Shown: in pieces, positions 8,130 to 18,839 of the stretch
Layout: each line of letters starts with the position of its first letter
Position numbering within the stretch: the stretch's first letter is position 1
Source: Gloeomargarita sp. SRBZ-1_bins_9
Lineage (GTDB): Bacteria; Cyanobacteriota; Cyanobacteriia; Gloeomargaritales; Gloeomargaritaceae
Length of the DNA stretch: 64,000 nucleotides
Direction: 5' to 3'
Assembly (NCBI GenBank): GCA_039794565.1
Contig: JAUQVX010000014.1
Location: forward strand, 1 to 64,000
Program-made: the position numbers and the translations under genes
The notes under the pieces: model-generated
Told to the model about the DNA's origin: nothing
The model's database searches: none
The model's input: only the letters and a program-made list of their open reading frames with translations

Positions 8130-10334
8130 TTCCTGGCGCCCGCCGCTAAAGCCCCGTCCCGGTTGCCACTGCACGGCCCCCGCTTGCCCGGTTACAAACG
8201 TACGAATTTTCCAGCGTTCCAGGCGGCCCATTTCCCCCTTGGGCACCCGAAAGTTGGAGGCAATGGCGCCGTAGGGTTGTACGGTTCGCAGCAGGTTGTT
8301 GCCCAGACGGCCGCCGCTCCACCAGATCACCTGGGCTGACGGCACCCCCTGGCGCACCAGGGTATCTTGCTGTTCCAAGGTGGTGTCCGGCAACCAGAGC
8401 AACGATTCCCTACTGGCCGTGATATGCAACAACGGCGGCTGCGTATCGGTCACCTGGAAACGCACCGGCCCCAGCCTGACCCCCTGCAACGCCGACAAAG
8501 GTTGGGTTGCCCCCTCCCCATAGACCGCCCGCACCGGTAGGAACTGGCGTAAAGTGGTCCACCCCTGATTGGGCACCCCCGGCCAGGCCACCCCCAGGTC
8601 AATCCGGTTGACCCCCTGCAATTGCAAAAAGGGCAACAACGTAAACCGCACCGTGCGTTCATCCCCGGCATTGATCACCGCCACCCGGCCCCGGGCCTGC
8701 ACCACCATCACCGGTACCCGCCCCGTATCCAGCGCCGTGAATTGTAAGCGAGTGGCATGGCCAATCAACAAAGGCACCACCACCGCCGCCACCCCCAACC
8801 ACACCGCCCACAACCAGCGCCGCCGTTGCCAGAGCCACCCCCAGCTCAGCAAGCCCAGTAGCCCGTACAGGAGCACCACCTGTCCCACCGTGATCCGGCC
8901 CGCCGCAATGGAGTTCCAGGGCAGTTGGTTCGTCCACTGCACCAGCCCCAGCAACAGATTCAAGGGATACTGCAACAGGGCAGCCGCCCACACCCCCACC
9001 TGGAACTGCACCAGACCCAGCACCGCCGTCACCATCCCCCCCAACGTCAACACCGTCACCAAGGGCGCCGCCACCGCATTCAAGGGGATGGTGTAGGTAT
9101 TGATCAGGCCGAAGTAATGCAGTTGCAGGGGCAAGGTCCACAGGTACGCCGCCGTCGGCACCGCAATAAACTCCGCCAACCGGGGGGGCAAAAAGGTCAA
9201 CCGCTGGGCCATGGGGGTCGCCCACAGCATCAGCCCCAGGGTCGCCAGGAAACTGAACTGAAACCCCAGGTTCGTAATCCAATTAGGGTTGTAGAGTAAC
9301 AGGACCGCCGCCACCAGCAGTAACAAGGGCAAGGGCTGGCGTTTGCCAGTGACATCTCCCTGTCCCGTTTGCACCAACCCCCACAAGCCGACCGCCCCCA
9401 TCAGGGAAGCCCGGGCCACCCCCGCCTCAAACCCCGCCAACAGGACAAACACCCCCAGTGCCAGCAGACCCGCCACCAGTTGTACCCGCAACCCCAGGCG
9501 ATGGGTCACCGCCAGCACCGCCCCCAGCAACAGCGACACGTGGAACCCCGACGCCGCAATCGTATGGGCCAGCCCCGCCCGGGTAAACATCGCCCGCAGG
9601 TTACCATCCAAATCCACCACCCGCGCCCCTACCACCATAGCGCTCACCAGGGGTCCCCCCCTATCCCCCAGAGCCTGCTGATGCACGTCTGTTATCCGTT
9701 GGCGCAGCCGCCAGAAACCCCAGCCGGCACCCCCCCTATCCACCACCTGCACCTGTTCCCCCCGCAATCCGGCGAAGGTCCCGTGCTGGATCAGGTAGTT
9801 TCGAAAATCAAACCCCCCACGAAAGGCCGCCTTCACCGGGAGATACAGGTCCCCCCTCACCGCCACTTTGCGTCCCGGCGTCACCCCTGCGGCCTGGTCC
9901 GGCGCCACCGTCACATACAGATTACCGGTCACCCGTTCCGTGCGGGTGTAGGGCGCTTCCCCCACCTCCAATTGTTCAGCGGCCAGGAAAAACCGCCGTT
10001 TACCGGCAGCATTCAAGCGCGGCGGATTCAGCACCCGGCCCGTGACCACCACATCCGACTCAGGTGCCCTCCTACTGATGTCATTCGGTCCCGGTTGGGG
10101 CGTCCGCCAGTGCAAGTACAGCCCGGCCAACAACCCAATGACTCCGGCCACCACCCACACCCCGGCCACCAACCCCCGTCGCCGCCACCGAGGCATCCGC
10201 CGCGCCAGAACCGCCAGCCCCACCCCCAGCACCGGCATCCCATACATTCCGTAGGGCATCAAGGCCACCAACAACCCCACCACCCAGGCGGCGGCCCACA
10301 CCAGGATCGCTTCCGGCGTCACCAGGGAACCCAT
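8118..10334 (-). CDS. comEC: ComEC/Rec2-family DNA uptake channel protein
   Basis: Polytopic inner-membrane protein of 738 residues, the channel that carries single-stranded DNA into the cytoplasm during natural transformation. An N-terminal membrane pair and OB-like domain (DUF4131, about 1-210) precede the Competence domain, with SAMVVGARVVDLDGNLRAMFTRAGLAHTIAASG around 230-262 and about eight further helices to about 510. The C-terminal region (about 520-720) is in the position of the metallo-beta-lactamase domain, but the HxHxDH metal ligands are missing: the corresponding segment reads GVAWPGVPNQG. Transport could persist without nuclease activity. No other competence genes are in the window. 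Confidence 0.85.
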   Translation of the reverse strand: MGSLVTPEAILVWAAAWVVGLLVALMPYGMYGMPVLGVGLAVLARRMPRWRRRGLVAGVWVVAGVIGLLAGLYLHWRTPQPGPNDISRRAPESDVVVTGRVLNPPRLNAAGKRRFFLAAEQLEVGEAPYTRTERVTGNLYVTVAPDQAAGVTPGRKVAVRGDLYLPVKAAFRGGFDFRNYLIQHGTFAGLRGEQVQVVDRGGAGWGFWRLRQRITDVHQQALGDRGGPLVSAMVVGARVVDLDGNLRAMFTRAGLAHTIAASGFHVSLLLGAVLAVTHRLGLRVQLVAGLLALGVFVLLAGFEAGVARASLMGAVGLWGLVQTGQGDVTGKRQPLPLLLLVAAVLLLYNPNWITNLGFQFSFLATLGLMLWATPMAQRLTFLPPRLAEFIAVPTAAYLWTLPLQLHYFGLINTYTIPLNAVAAPLVTVLTLGGMVTAVLGLVQFQVGVWAAALLQYPLNLLLGLVQWTNQLPWNSIAAGRITVGQVVLLYGLLGLLSWGWLWQRRRWLWAVWLGVAAVVVPLLIGHATRLQFTALDTGRVPVMVVQARGRVAVINAGDERTVRFTLLPFLQLQGVNRIDLGVAWPGVPNQGWTTLRQFLPVRAVYGEGATQPLSALQGVRLGPVRFQVTDTQPPLLHITASRESLLWLPDTTLEQQDTLVRQGVPSAQVIWWSGGRLGNNLLRTVQPYGAIASNFRVPKGEMGRLERWKIRTFVTGQAGAVQWQPGRGFSGGRQESAG

Positions 10335-10533
10335 AGTCCAATCCTTTCGCCCTCGTATTGTAGGCCCATCCCCCCCACCACCCCCAATCCCTTGGTAGCG
10401 CCCATCACATCAGCGTTAAGTTATTTGAAAATCCGTGGACTTTAGTAAGTGTTGGTGGAAAAGCATTGAGGAATGCCCAGCCCGCGCCATTAGTGGGGAT
10501 AATGGAATACCGACACCACTGCGAGGAGGGGGC
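10335..10533. promoter_or_regulatory. Intergenic region between comEC and chlL
   Basis: About 200 bases between divergent genes. It contains a small hairpin (GCATT, GAGG, AATGC, near 10464-10477) and a GATAAT hexamer about 35 bases before the chlL start that could be a -10 element, without a convincing -35. The Shine-Dalgarno sequence of chlL, GAGGAGGGGG, is at its end. Confidence 0.35.
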
Positions 10534-11376
10534 ATGAAAATAGCCGTTTATGGCAAAGGAGGCATTGGCAAATCCACCACCAGTTGCAACATTTCGGTCG
10601 CCCTGGCCAAGCGGGGTAAAAAGGTGCTCCAAATCGGCTGCGACCCCAAACACGACAGTACCTTTACCCTCACCGGTTTTTTGATTCCCACCATCATTGA
10701 CACCCTGAAAGAACGGGATTACCACTACGAGGAAATCTGGCCGGAGGATGTAATTTATCCGGGCTATGCGGGTGTCCATTGCGTCGAAGCGGGCGGTCCC
10801 CCTGCTGGGGCTGGCTGTGGCGGTTATGTGGTGGGGGAAACGGTGAAATTGCTCAAGGAGTTAAACGCCTTTGATGCCTATGACGTGATTTTGTTCGACG
10901 TATTGGGGGATGTGGTGTGCGGGGGATTTGCCGCCCCTTTGAATTACGCCGACTATTGCCTCATTGTCACCGATAATGGCTTTGATGCCCTATTTGCCGC
11001 CAATCGCATTGTCGCCTCCGTCCGGGAAAAGGCCCGCACCCATCCCCTGCGTTTGGCGGGGTTAATTGGCAACCGTACGAGCAAGCGGGATTTGATTGAC
11101 AAATACACATCCGTTGTGCCGATTCCGGTGCTGGAAGTATTGCCGGTGATTGACGACATTCGCATCTCCCGAGTCAAGGGCAAAACCATTTTTGAAATGG
11201 CGGAAACAGACCCATCCCTGGATCCCATTTGTGATTATTACCTGCACATTGCCGACCAACTTTTAGCCCATCCAGAGGGAGTAGTCCCCCAGGAGGCCCC
11301 CGACCGGGAATTGTTTAACCTCCTGTCTGATATGTACCGGCATCCCCCGGCCCAGCCCGCCTTAGCAATGGTATGA
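10534..11376 (+). CDS. chlL: Light-independent protochlorophyllide reductase, iron-sulfur ATPase subunit ChlL
   Basis: NifH-like ATPase of 280 residues that delivers electrons to ChlN/ChlB for reducing protochlorophyllide to chlorophyllide without light. The P-loop GKGGIGKST is at residues 7-15. The two cysteines that bridge a 4Fe-4S cluster across the dimer are C95 (GAGCGGYVV) and C129 (GDVVCGGF). The ATG at 10534 is chosen because it follows GAGGAGGGGG and starts exactly at the family N-terminus [10 protein letters not shown]; an in-frame start farther upstream adds 33 residues unlike the family. It is followed at once by a DUF5331 gene and chlN. The third subunit gene, chlB, is not in the window, as is usual in cyanobacteria. 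The enzyme is oxygen-sensitive. Confidence 0.97.
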   Translation: MKIAVYGKGGIGKSTTSCNISVALAKRGKKVLQIGCDPKHDSTFTLTGFLIPTIIDTLKERDYHYEEIWPEDVIYPGYAGVHCVEAGGPPAGAGCGGYVVGETVKLLKELNAFDAYDVILFDVLGDVVCGGFAAPLNYADYCLIVTDNGFDALFAANRIVASVREKARTHPLRLAGLIGNRTSKRDLIDKYTSVVPIPVLEVLPVIDDIRISRVKGKTIFEMAETDPSLDPICDYYLHIADQLLAHPEGVVPQEAPDRELFNLLSDMYRHPPAQPALAMV

Positions 11377-11411
11377 ACTTAAGCTTGTTGTTGTCATCGG
11401 GAGGGACAGCT

Positions 11412-11765
11412 ATGGCCGCGTTTGAGGAATTAAAACTGGCCCTGCGCAACGGCTGGCTGGACTATGTCCGTAACCACCGCCCCTGGCTAGAGGTCTATCT
11501 CAAACAGCGGGGGTTCAAAACGCCGGACCATGGTCGTCGTCCCGATGCCGGTTTAATCCTCGGGGTGATCACCATGCAGGCGCCCCAATTGCTGGAAATC
11601 CTGCCCACCTTTTTCAAACTCAGCCAGGGTAATCCCGATGCCATTATTGAAGCCTTGGACTTGAACTTTGACCCCTTCAAGGAATTAGCCAAACCAGTGG
11701 GGCAACTGCCGGAATCCGCCGGTCACCCCCAGGAAGCTGAAAGTACTGATGGCAGCTCTTTTTGA
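11412..11765 (+). CDS. DUF5331-type protein between chlL and chlN
   Basis: Small protein of 117 residues starting MAAFEELKLALRNGW, of the family often found between chlL and chlN in cyanobacteria. The N-terminal 90 residues look helical and soluble, ending in an acidic, polar tail. No catalytic motif is visible. The conserved position suggests a role tied to the dark-operative reductase, but none is proved. The ATG at 11412 follows GGGAGGGACA; an earlier in-frame start overlapping the chlL stop is less likely. The gap to chlN is 12 bases, so all three are probably co-transcribed. Confidence 0.78.
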   Translation: MAAFEELKLALRNGWLDYVRNHRPWLEVYLKQRGFKTPDHGRRPDAGLILGVITMQAPQLLEILPTFFKLSQGNPDAIIEALDLNFDPFKELAKPVGQLPESAGHPQEAESTDGSSF

Positions 11766-13504
<1,739 letters not shown>

Positions 13505-13554
13505 GGTCCCACTCCTTAGCAATGACTGTGATCGTCTATCTTAGTATGCCTGCT

Positions 13555-13881
13555 TCAGGGCTCGTCAATGCGCACCTGGATGATCGGTCCCGAAGCCGCC
13601 AGACGAATGGTTGCCCCATCCACCAGCTTGGTTTTATCCGTCACGGGTTCACCGTCAATAAACGTGCCGTTAGCCCCCAAGCTCAACAATTCCCACTGGC
13701 CGTTTTCGTGGCGGAGTTCCACATGGTGCCGCGAGACCACTGAGCTGAGCAACACCACCTCGTTGTCCGGTGCACGGCCAATCCGGATCACCTTCTCGTC
13801 CTTAAAACACCAGTCCCGGATGGACGTTCCCTGAACAGGGTTCATCAAACTCAGCGTAATCACGGCTGCTTTCCCAACCAT
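13555..13881 (-). CDS. Small FHA-domain protein
   Basis: Single forkhead-associated domain of 108 residues. Key phosphothreonine-binding motifs are present: IGRAPDNEVVL, VSRHHVEL and NGTFIDGEPV. Nothing else is fused, so it is probably an adaptor that recognises phosphothreonine produced by Ser/Thr kinases such as the one encoded at 3-4 kb. It lies 50 bases from the STAS gene on the same strand, consistent with an operon. The partner is unknown. Confidence 0.85.
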   Translation of the reverse strand: MVGKAAVITLSLMNPVQGTSIRDWCFKDEKVIRIGRAPDNEVVLLSSVVSRHHVELRHENGQWELLSLGANGTFIDGEPVTDKTKLVDGATIRLAASGPIIQVRIDEP

Positions 13882-13915
13882 CTAATTCCGGCGTCCTGCC
13901 CCTATTTTACCCCCA

Positions 13916-14635
13916 TTAGACGGCGTAATTAACCCCCAAAAAGTGGGCTTTCACCTGGGGATTGGCATAGAGTTCAGTGGCGGTGCCGGCGGCCAGTATT
14001 GAGCCGTTGTGCAGGATATAAGCCCGGTCCGTGATGGCCAGGGTATCCCGCACGTTGTGGTCGGTAATCAGAATCCCCAATTGCTGTTGCCGCAACCGGC
14101 GAATGATGCCTTGCAATTCCTGCACTGCAATCGGGTCCACTCCGGCAAAGGGTTCGTCCAGCAAGAGAAAGTGGGGTCGTGCTGCCAAAGCCCGGGCAAT
14201 TTCCGCCCGCCGCCGTTCCCCTCCGGAAACCTGCCCCCCCAGGGTATGGGCCACGGCTTCTAGGCGCAATTCCTGCAACAACTTTTGGACATAGCTGTGT
14301 TGGTCCCGCGCCGGTACGCCGGTTTCCTGCATGACCAACAAAAGATTATCCCGGATAGACAGGTGGCGAAAAATGCTGGCTTCCTGGGCCAAATAACTGA
14401 TGCCTAGGCGGGCGCGACGGTGCATCGGCCAGGAGGTAATGTCGCGATGGTTGAGCCGCACCACCCCCAGATCCGGTCGTTCCAAGCCCACAATGATATA
14501 AAACGTCGTGGTTTTACCAGCTCCGTTGGGTCCCAATAGCCCAACCACTTCCCCCTGACCAATGGTGAGGTGGACATCCCGGACGACACTGCGGCGGCTA
14601 TAGGCTTTGTAGAGATTTTCGACTATAATTTCCAT
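13916..14635 (-). CDS. lptB: LPS export ABC transporter ATP-binding protein LptB
   Basis: ABC ATPase of 239 residues that powers extraction of lipopolysaccharide from the inner membrane with LptF/LptG. Walker A GPNGAGKTT (about 34-42), signature VSGGERRRAEIARAL, Walker B HFLLLDEPFAGVDP and the switch His in ITDHNVRDT are all present. The last three motifs match LptB more closely than branched-chain amino acid ATPases. The membrane partners are not in this window. It may be transcribed with the FHA and STAS genes downstream, although their functions are not obviously related. Confidence 0.9.
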   Translation of the reverse strand: MEIIVENLYKAYSRRSVVRDVHLTIGQGEVVGLLGPNGAGKTTTFYIIVGLERPDLGVVRLNHRDITSWPMHRRARLGISYLAQEASIFRHLSIRDNLLLVMQETGVPARDQHSYVQKLLQELRLEAVAHTLGGQVSGGERRRAEIARALAARPHFLLLDEPFAGVDPIAVQELQGIIRRLRQQQLGILITDHNVRDTLAITDRAYILHNGSILAAGTATELYANPQVKAHFLGVNYAV

Positions 14636-14679
14636 GCCTGGCCCATGGGCAGAGTTCTTTCATCTATTGTGCCCCGCCG

Positions 14680-15399
14680 ATGAACCAAGTGATCTGCGCC
14701 GACCTGGAGGCCTTGAGTGAGCAGGCCCTATGGCTGGTGGAAAAGCGAGTCCAGGCGGCCGTGGCTGAACGGGGACAGGTGACACTGGTATTGGCGGGCG
14801 GCCGTACCCCCCGGCGGCTGTACCAACGCATCGCCCAGCGGGAGTGGCCCTGGCCCCGGTTACATCTGTTTTGGGGGGATGAGCGGTTTGTGCCCCCCGA
14901 CCACCCGGAGAGCAACTACCGCATGGCTTGCGAAACCTGGCTGGATCACGTCCCCATCCCGGCTGACCATGTCCATCCCATCCCCACGCTGCCGTTGACC
15001 CCTGCCGAAGCAGCCACCCGGTATGAACAGGAATTGCAGCGATTTTTCGGTCTCCAGCCCGGGGAATTTCCGGTGTTTGACGTGATTTTGCTGGGGATGG
15101 GGGAGGACGGGCACACGGCCTCTTTGTTTCCCTACACGGCGGCATTACAGGTGTGCGACCGGATTGTGACCGTGGGCTACAAGGGGGATGAACCCCGGAT
15201 TACGTTGACCATCCCTACGTTGAATTCTGGTCGGTGTGTCATTTTTCTGGTGGCGGGCGCCAGTAAGGCAACGGCCTATGCCCAGGTGACCGGTGACCAA
15301 CCCGATGGGAACCGGTATCCCGCCGCTTTGATCCGGCCCCAAGTTGGGGAATTGTGGTGGTTGGTGGAAGCGGCGGTGTTGGCTGCGCCGGAACCCTGA
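14680..15399 (+). CDS. pgl: 6-phosphogluconolactonase
   Basis: Protein of 239 residues of the DevB/Pgl family that hydrolyses 6-phosphogluconolactone to 6-phosphogluconate in the oxidative pentose phosphate pathway, the main NADPH source of cyanobacteria in the dark. Family motifs are LAGGRTPRRLYQ, FWGDERFVPPDHPESN and LLGMGEDGHTASLFP. Length is normal. It is divergent from lptB with only 44 bases between the start codons, so the promoters overlap or are very short. Confidence 0.93.
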   Translation: MNQVICADLEALSEQALWLVEKRVQAAVAERGQVTLVLAGGRTPRRLYQRIAQREWPWPRLHLFWGDERFVPPDHPESNYRMACETWLDHVPIPADHVHPIPTLPLTPAEAATRYEQELQRFFGLQPGEFPVFDVILLGMGEDGHTASLFPYTAALQVCDRIVTVGYKGDEPRITLTIPTLNSGRCVIFLVAGASKATAYAQVTGDQPDGNRYPAALIRPQVGELWWLVEAAVLAAPEP

Positions 15400-15507
15400 C
15401 TCCAGTTGCCCCGTCTGCTAGGACGAGCTTTCCGTTAGAATGGGAACCAAATTTTCGCTCCGGCTTGTGGTCATTCCTTGTCGTGACACCTGGTGAGGAG
15501 TGTTATT

Positions 15508-16569
15508 ATGCGCTTTTATCCCCTAGCTGGTTGGACCTTTCTGTTAACCCTGTGGCTGACAGCCAACGTGCAGGCCAGTCCCGGAACGCCCCCTAATCGC
15601 CTACAGGTGCCCACACCGCCTCCTGGAAGACCGGTTAATCAGCCGTCTCCCCAACCCATAGCGGTCAATATGCCGCCGCCCCAATCCACCCCTGTGCAGG
15701 CCCAGCGGGTGTTGTACGTCCATCCCACCGCTGGTCAAGATGGCAATACGGGGCAAACCCCCCAAACCGCCCTGCGGACCATTACCCGCGCCCTGCAACT
15801 GGCGGAACCGGGCACCTTGATCCAACTGGCGCCTGGCAAGTACAGCGGTGAATCCGGGGAAAAATTCCCCCTGTTCCTCAAACCCGGTGTGATCCTGCGG
15901 GGAAACGAAGCCACCCGGGGTGAAGGGGTGGTCATTGAGGGGGGCGGTCAATTTGTCAGTCGGCTGTTTGCCCGCCAAAACGCCACGATCCTGGCCGGTG
16001 AAAACAGTATGGTCCTGGGGGTGACGGTCACCAACCGCAACGTCCGGGGTACGGCCATCTGGGTCGAGTCCACCAACCCCACCATTCGCAATTGCACGTT
16101 TACGAACAATCACCGGGAGGGAGTTTTTGTCACCGGCGAAGGCCATCCCCGCATCGAAGATAGTCTGTTTATCCGCAACGGGGGCAACGGCGTTTCCTTC
16201 ACCCGGGCGGCCAAAGGAGAGGTCCGGCGTAACTGGTTTGTTCAAACCGGTTTTGGCCTAGCCATTGGCGGGGTAGCTTCTCCCATCGTGGCCGACAACC
16301 ACATCGAACACAACGTGGATGGTCTGGTCATCGGCGATGTGGCCCGGCCCATCTTGCGGGGTAATCGCATCGCCTTTAATCGTCGCAGTGGGATTGTGGT
16401 GATTGCTGGCGCCCAACCCGACCTGGGCAACAACGGTAGCCCCGGTAACAACACCTTTTACAGCAATGGCGACCATGACCTGCACAATGCCACCCGCAAT
16501 GTCATTTTGAACAGCGTGGGCAACCGGCTGGACCTGAACAAGGTCAACGGCCAGGTGCTGCTGCAGTAG
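15508..16569 (+). CDS. Secreted right-handed beta-helix (DUF1565) protein
   Basis: Protein of 353 residues with an N-terminal signal peptide (cleavage probably after NVQAS), a proline-rich spacer (about 30-70) and a parallel beta-helix of repeated strands (about 75-345). The opening YVHPTAGQDGNTGQTPQTALRTI-type segment is the DUF1565 signature. Repeats such as NPTIRNCTFTNN, HPRIEDSLFIRN and SPIVADNHIEHN form the rungs. Such proteins act outside the cytoplasm, often binding or modifying polysaccharide; no catalytic residue can be assigned. The start is ATG 15508 after GAGGAG rather than the GTG 15 bases earlier. The 3' end overlaps the convergent peptidase gene by 26 bases. Confidence 0.8.
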   Translation: MRFYPLAGWTFLLTLWLTANVQASPGTPPNRLQVPTPPPGRPVNQPSPQPIAVNMPPPQSTPVQAQRVLYVHPTAGQDGNTGQTPQTALRTITRALQLAEPGTLIQLAPGKYSGESGEKFPLFLKPGVILRGNEATRGEGVVIEGGGQFVSRLFARQNATILAGENSMVLGVTVTNRNVRGTAIWVESTNPTIRNCTFTNNHREGVFVTGEGHPRIEDSLFIRNGGNGVSFTRAAKGEVRRNWFVQTGFGLAIGGVASPIVADNHIEHNVDGLVIGDVARPILRGNRIAFNRRSGIVVIAGAQPDLGNNGSPGNNTFYSNGDHDLHNATRNVILNSVGNRLDLNKVNGQVLLQ

Positions 16570-17278
16570 GTCTGCGGTAGAACAGCTCCAAACTGGCGGG
16601 AGTACCCACAAAGCGCCAGTGCCAGGGTTCGTAGCTAATGCCCTGGGGATTGTCCTTGGGAAACGACATCTCAAAGTGGAACTGGGCGGCCCGGCGCTGG
16701 AGCCAAGCAAAGGCGGCGGTCTGGTCAAAGGCGGGTTGCAGGTGGGTATCCGGTCGCCGTCCGTCCCCAATGTCAATGGCGTAACCGGTGTGGTGTTCGC
16801 TGTAGCCGGGGGGAGCGCTCACCTTAGCTCGTTCCCAGACCTGCTGGCCCCGTTCCGCCTTCACGTCGTAGAAAATGGCCTGCTGCTCCCGGTAGGAACG
16901 AAACCCCGACAACGGCACCAGAATGACCCCCTCCGCCTGGGCCGCCCGCTGCATAGCCAGAAATGCTCGCGCCGCATCCCGGTGCAATTTCACCCGTCCG
17001 TCCGCCGTGACCGCCTCTAAATCCAGCAGGTTGGCTTCGGGATAGGCCAAATGTCCCAGTAAGCTCGTAGGGGTTGCCGGTTCCGGGGATGCGGTTGCCT
17101 CCGGCGTCGGTAGGGGATGGGTCAGCCACCTGCCCACCGCTCCCAGGGAGACCCCGGCCGCCATCAGCAAGAGCAGCACCAGGAACCCCCTGCCCCGGCG
17201 TCTTCCCATCCCCATCTGGGGGGTAACCGGCGTCTGCCGCCGCGCCTCCGGGATGTCATCTACCCAAGCCAAGGTCAC
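16544..17278 (-). CDS. M15-family D-alanyl-D-alanine carboxypeptidase (VanY-like), membrane-anchored
   Basis: Protein of 244 residues with a single N-terminal membrane helix (about 28-50) and a periplasmic zinc peptidase domain of the VanY/DdcB type. Metal ligands are visible in SEHHTGYAIDIGD (His and Asp) and EPWHWRF (His), with the catalytic Glu just before the last His. SGFRSYREQQAIF is another family motif. It would trim the terminal D-Ala of peptidoglycan stem peptides. The start is GTG at 17278, preceded by GAGGAGGTGA. Convergent with the beta-helix gene. Confidence 0.88.
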   Translation of the reverse strand: MTLAWVDDIPEARRQTPVTPQMGMGRRRGRGFLVLLLLMAAGVSLGAVGRWLTHPLPTPEATASPEPATPTSLLGHLAYPEANLLDLEAVTADGRVKLHRDAARAFLAMQRAAQAEGVILVPLSGFRSYREQQAIFYDVKAERGQQVWERAKVSAPPGYSEHHTGYAIDIGDGRRPDTHLQPAFDQTAAFAWLQRRAAQFHFEMSFPKDNPQGISYEPWHWRFVGTPASLELFYRRPTAAAPGR

Positions 17279-17321
17279 TCACCTCCTCAACCGTCTTGCT
17301 GTGATGATACTGCCCCCGACG

Positions 17322-18656
17322 TCACAGGGTGTAACAGAAATCGGCCACCAGCATCCCCGGCGCCAGGGTTCCCCCCAAACGGCGGTGTTCGTAGGTGTCG
17401 GTGGCGGGCACCAGCTCCCGGGTTTCCGTCAAGGCCAGCAACCCTTCGCCCCAAAAGTGATAGAGACTCTCGTCAAACCGGAGATTCTCGATGGGCGCCA
17501 CCCATTCGCCCCCCTCCACCCAAAAACAGGCATAGCGGGTCATGCCAGTGATGCGCCCCGTGGCCTGGTCGCTCCAGTTCAGGTAGTGCAAATTCGACAC
17601 ATACAACCCCTGCCCCAGCGCCGTCAGGATTTGGTCCGTCGCCAAGGTACCCGGTTGCACCTCCGGCGCCCGCAGATATTCCCCCGCTGCAGCGCCATTG
17701 GCGGTTAGGCCGTACTCCTTAGCTGTGCGCTGGCTGACCAACGTCTGCACCAATTCCCCCTCCTGCACCACCTCCAACTGCTCCGGCGCCAGGTCCCCCT
17801 GATCCGTAAACCGGGGTACGGGAATGGCCTGGAAGTTTTCCCGCAGCGAGAAGGCCCGAGCCAAGCGGCGTTCCCCTCGGCGCAGGGGCAAAAGGGCGCT
17901 GGTTCCCTGGCGCATGGCCGCCTCGCTCACCCCACCCCAGGACAACATACCCACCAATTCCGCCACCGCCGCTGGCGCCAAATAGGTCCGATAGCGACCG
18001 GGGGGCAAAATTTTGGCCGGCTGGTTCAATAGCTCCAGTTGCTCCCGTAGGGCCTGGATTTGACGGGCAAAAGCCCCAGCGTTCCACCGCCGGTCGCTGT
18101 AATAACCCTTGACCGCCCGCTGCTGGGCATTGAACAGGGAGTAATCCAGGGTCAACGTCTCCGCCACAAACCAATGGGATTGCCCGGCGCTGTCGGCATA
18201 GGCTCGCACCTGGGGTCCGGCGGCATAGAGACCCGTCATATCTACCCCCGCCACCACCTCCACTACCTGGGCTACCACCTCGGTCGCCGGCGGTATTTGC
18301 CCGACCTGGACCGTGTGGCTCCGGGCTGACCCCACTGGTAACACCAGAAAGGGATCCGGGGGCAACGTGGGCACCTCCCGCTGAAGGTCCTCCACTGCCT
18401 GCTGCACTTGCGCCAAATCCAGCTCAACCACCCCCGTTACGGGCAAGCGGCGATAACTCCAGCGGTCCTCCCCCATCAAGGTCACGGTCAACTCCGCTTT
18501 CTCCACCCTGCCCCCCTGACGCACCTTCCCCTGGTTAAACCGCACAAAATCGCTAAATTCGGCCACCAACGCCGCTCGCCAGGGGTCCTTCAAGGTCGTG
18601 AGGTACTGCCCACAGGCCTGCCAACTGGCCGATATCCCGGTGATCCAGTCCGCCAT
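17322..18656 (-). CDS. TldD/PmbA-family protein (putative metallopeptidase)
   Basis: Protein of 444 residues of the TldD/PmbA superfamily. TldD and PmbA (TldE) form a heterodimeric zinc protease that trims peptides; cyanobacteria have an additional divergent group to which this appears to belong. Features include WFVAETLTLDYSLF, a central LAPAAVAELVGMLSWGGVSEAA, and a C-terminal ENLRFDESLYHFW, the usual place of the family's IENG motif. The canonical HExxxH zinc motif of TldD is not seen, so it may be the TldE-like, non-catalytic type. The start is ATG 18656 after GGAG; an in-frame upstream start would add a glycine run. The gene is divergent from the allophycocyanin cassette. Confidence 0.78.
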   Translation of the reverse strand: MADWITGISASWQACGQYLTTLKDPWRAALVAEFSDFVRFNQGKVRQGGRVEKAELTVTLMGEDRWSYRRLPVTGVVELDLAQVQQAVEDLQREVPTLPPDPFLVLPVGSARSHTVQVGQIPPATEVVAQVVEVVAGVDMTGLYAAGPQVRAYADSAGQSHWFVAETLTLDYSLFNAQQRAVKGYYSDRRWNAGAFARQIQALREQLELLNQPAKILPPGRYRTYLAPAAVAELVGMLSWGGVSEAAMRQGTSALLPLRRGERRLARAFSLRENFQAIPVPRFTDQGDLAPEQLEVVQEGELVQTLVSQRTAKEYGLTANGAAAGEYLRAPEVQPGTLATDQILTALGQGLYVSNLHYLNWSDQATGRITGMTRYACFWVEGGEWVAPIENLRFDESLYHFWGEGLLALTETRELVPATDTYEHRRLGGTLAPGMLVADFCYTL

Positions 18657-18839
18657 GATAACTCCACCCCCACCTCCACCCATTATGCCACCCCCAGGCC
18701 GTCACACATTTTGCAGTACAAAAAAGCACTTTTTTATTGCACATTTATTTCAAATCACAACTTTTTCTTCATAATATATGTCGCCACTTTAGGTCCCACT
18801 TTATCTTATTAGCTGTAGTTCACTATCTACCATAAAACT
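18657..18839. promoter_or_regulatory. AT-rich promoter region of the apcD4-apcB3-isiX cassette
   Basis: About 180 bases between the TldD-like gene and apcD4. From about 18715 the composition drops sharply to AT-rich, unlike its surroundings. A possible sigma-70 promoter is TTTCAA at 18748-18753 and ATAATA at 18771-18776, with a 17-base spacer. No Shine-Dalgarno sequence precedes the apcD4 ATG. The assignment is visual only. Confidence 0.4.

Noticed and set aside
9369-10445. 358-codon plus-strand frame opposite comEC
   Set aside because: Shadow of comEC: rich in His, Pro, Gln and Arg, without domain features, typical of the antisense of hydrophobic GC-rich genes.
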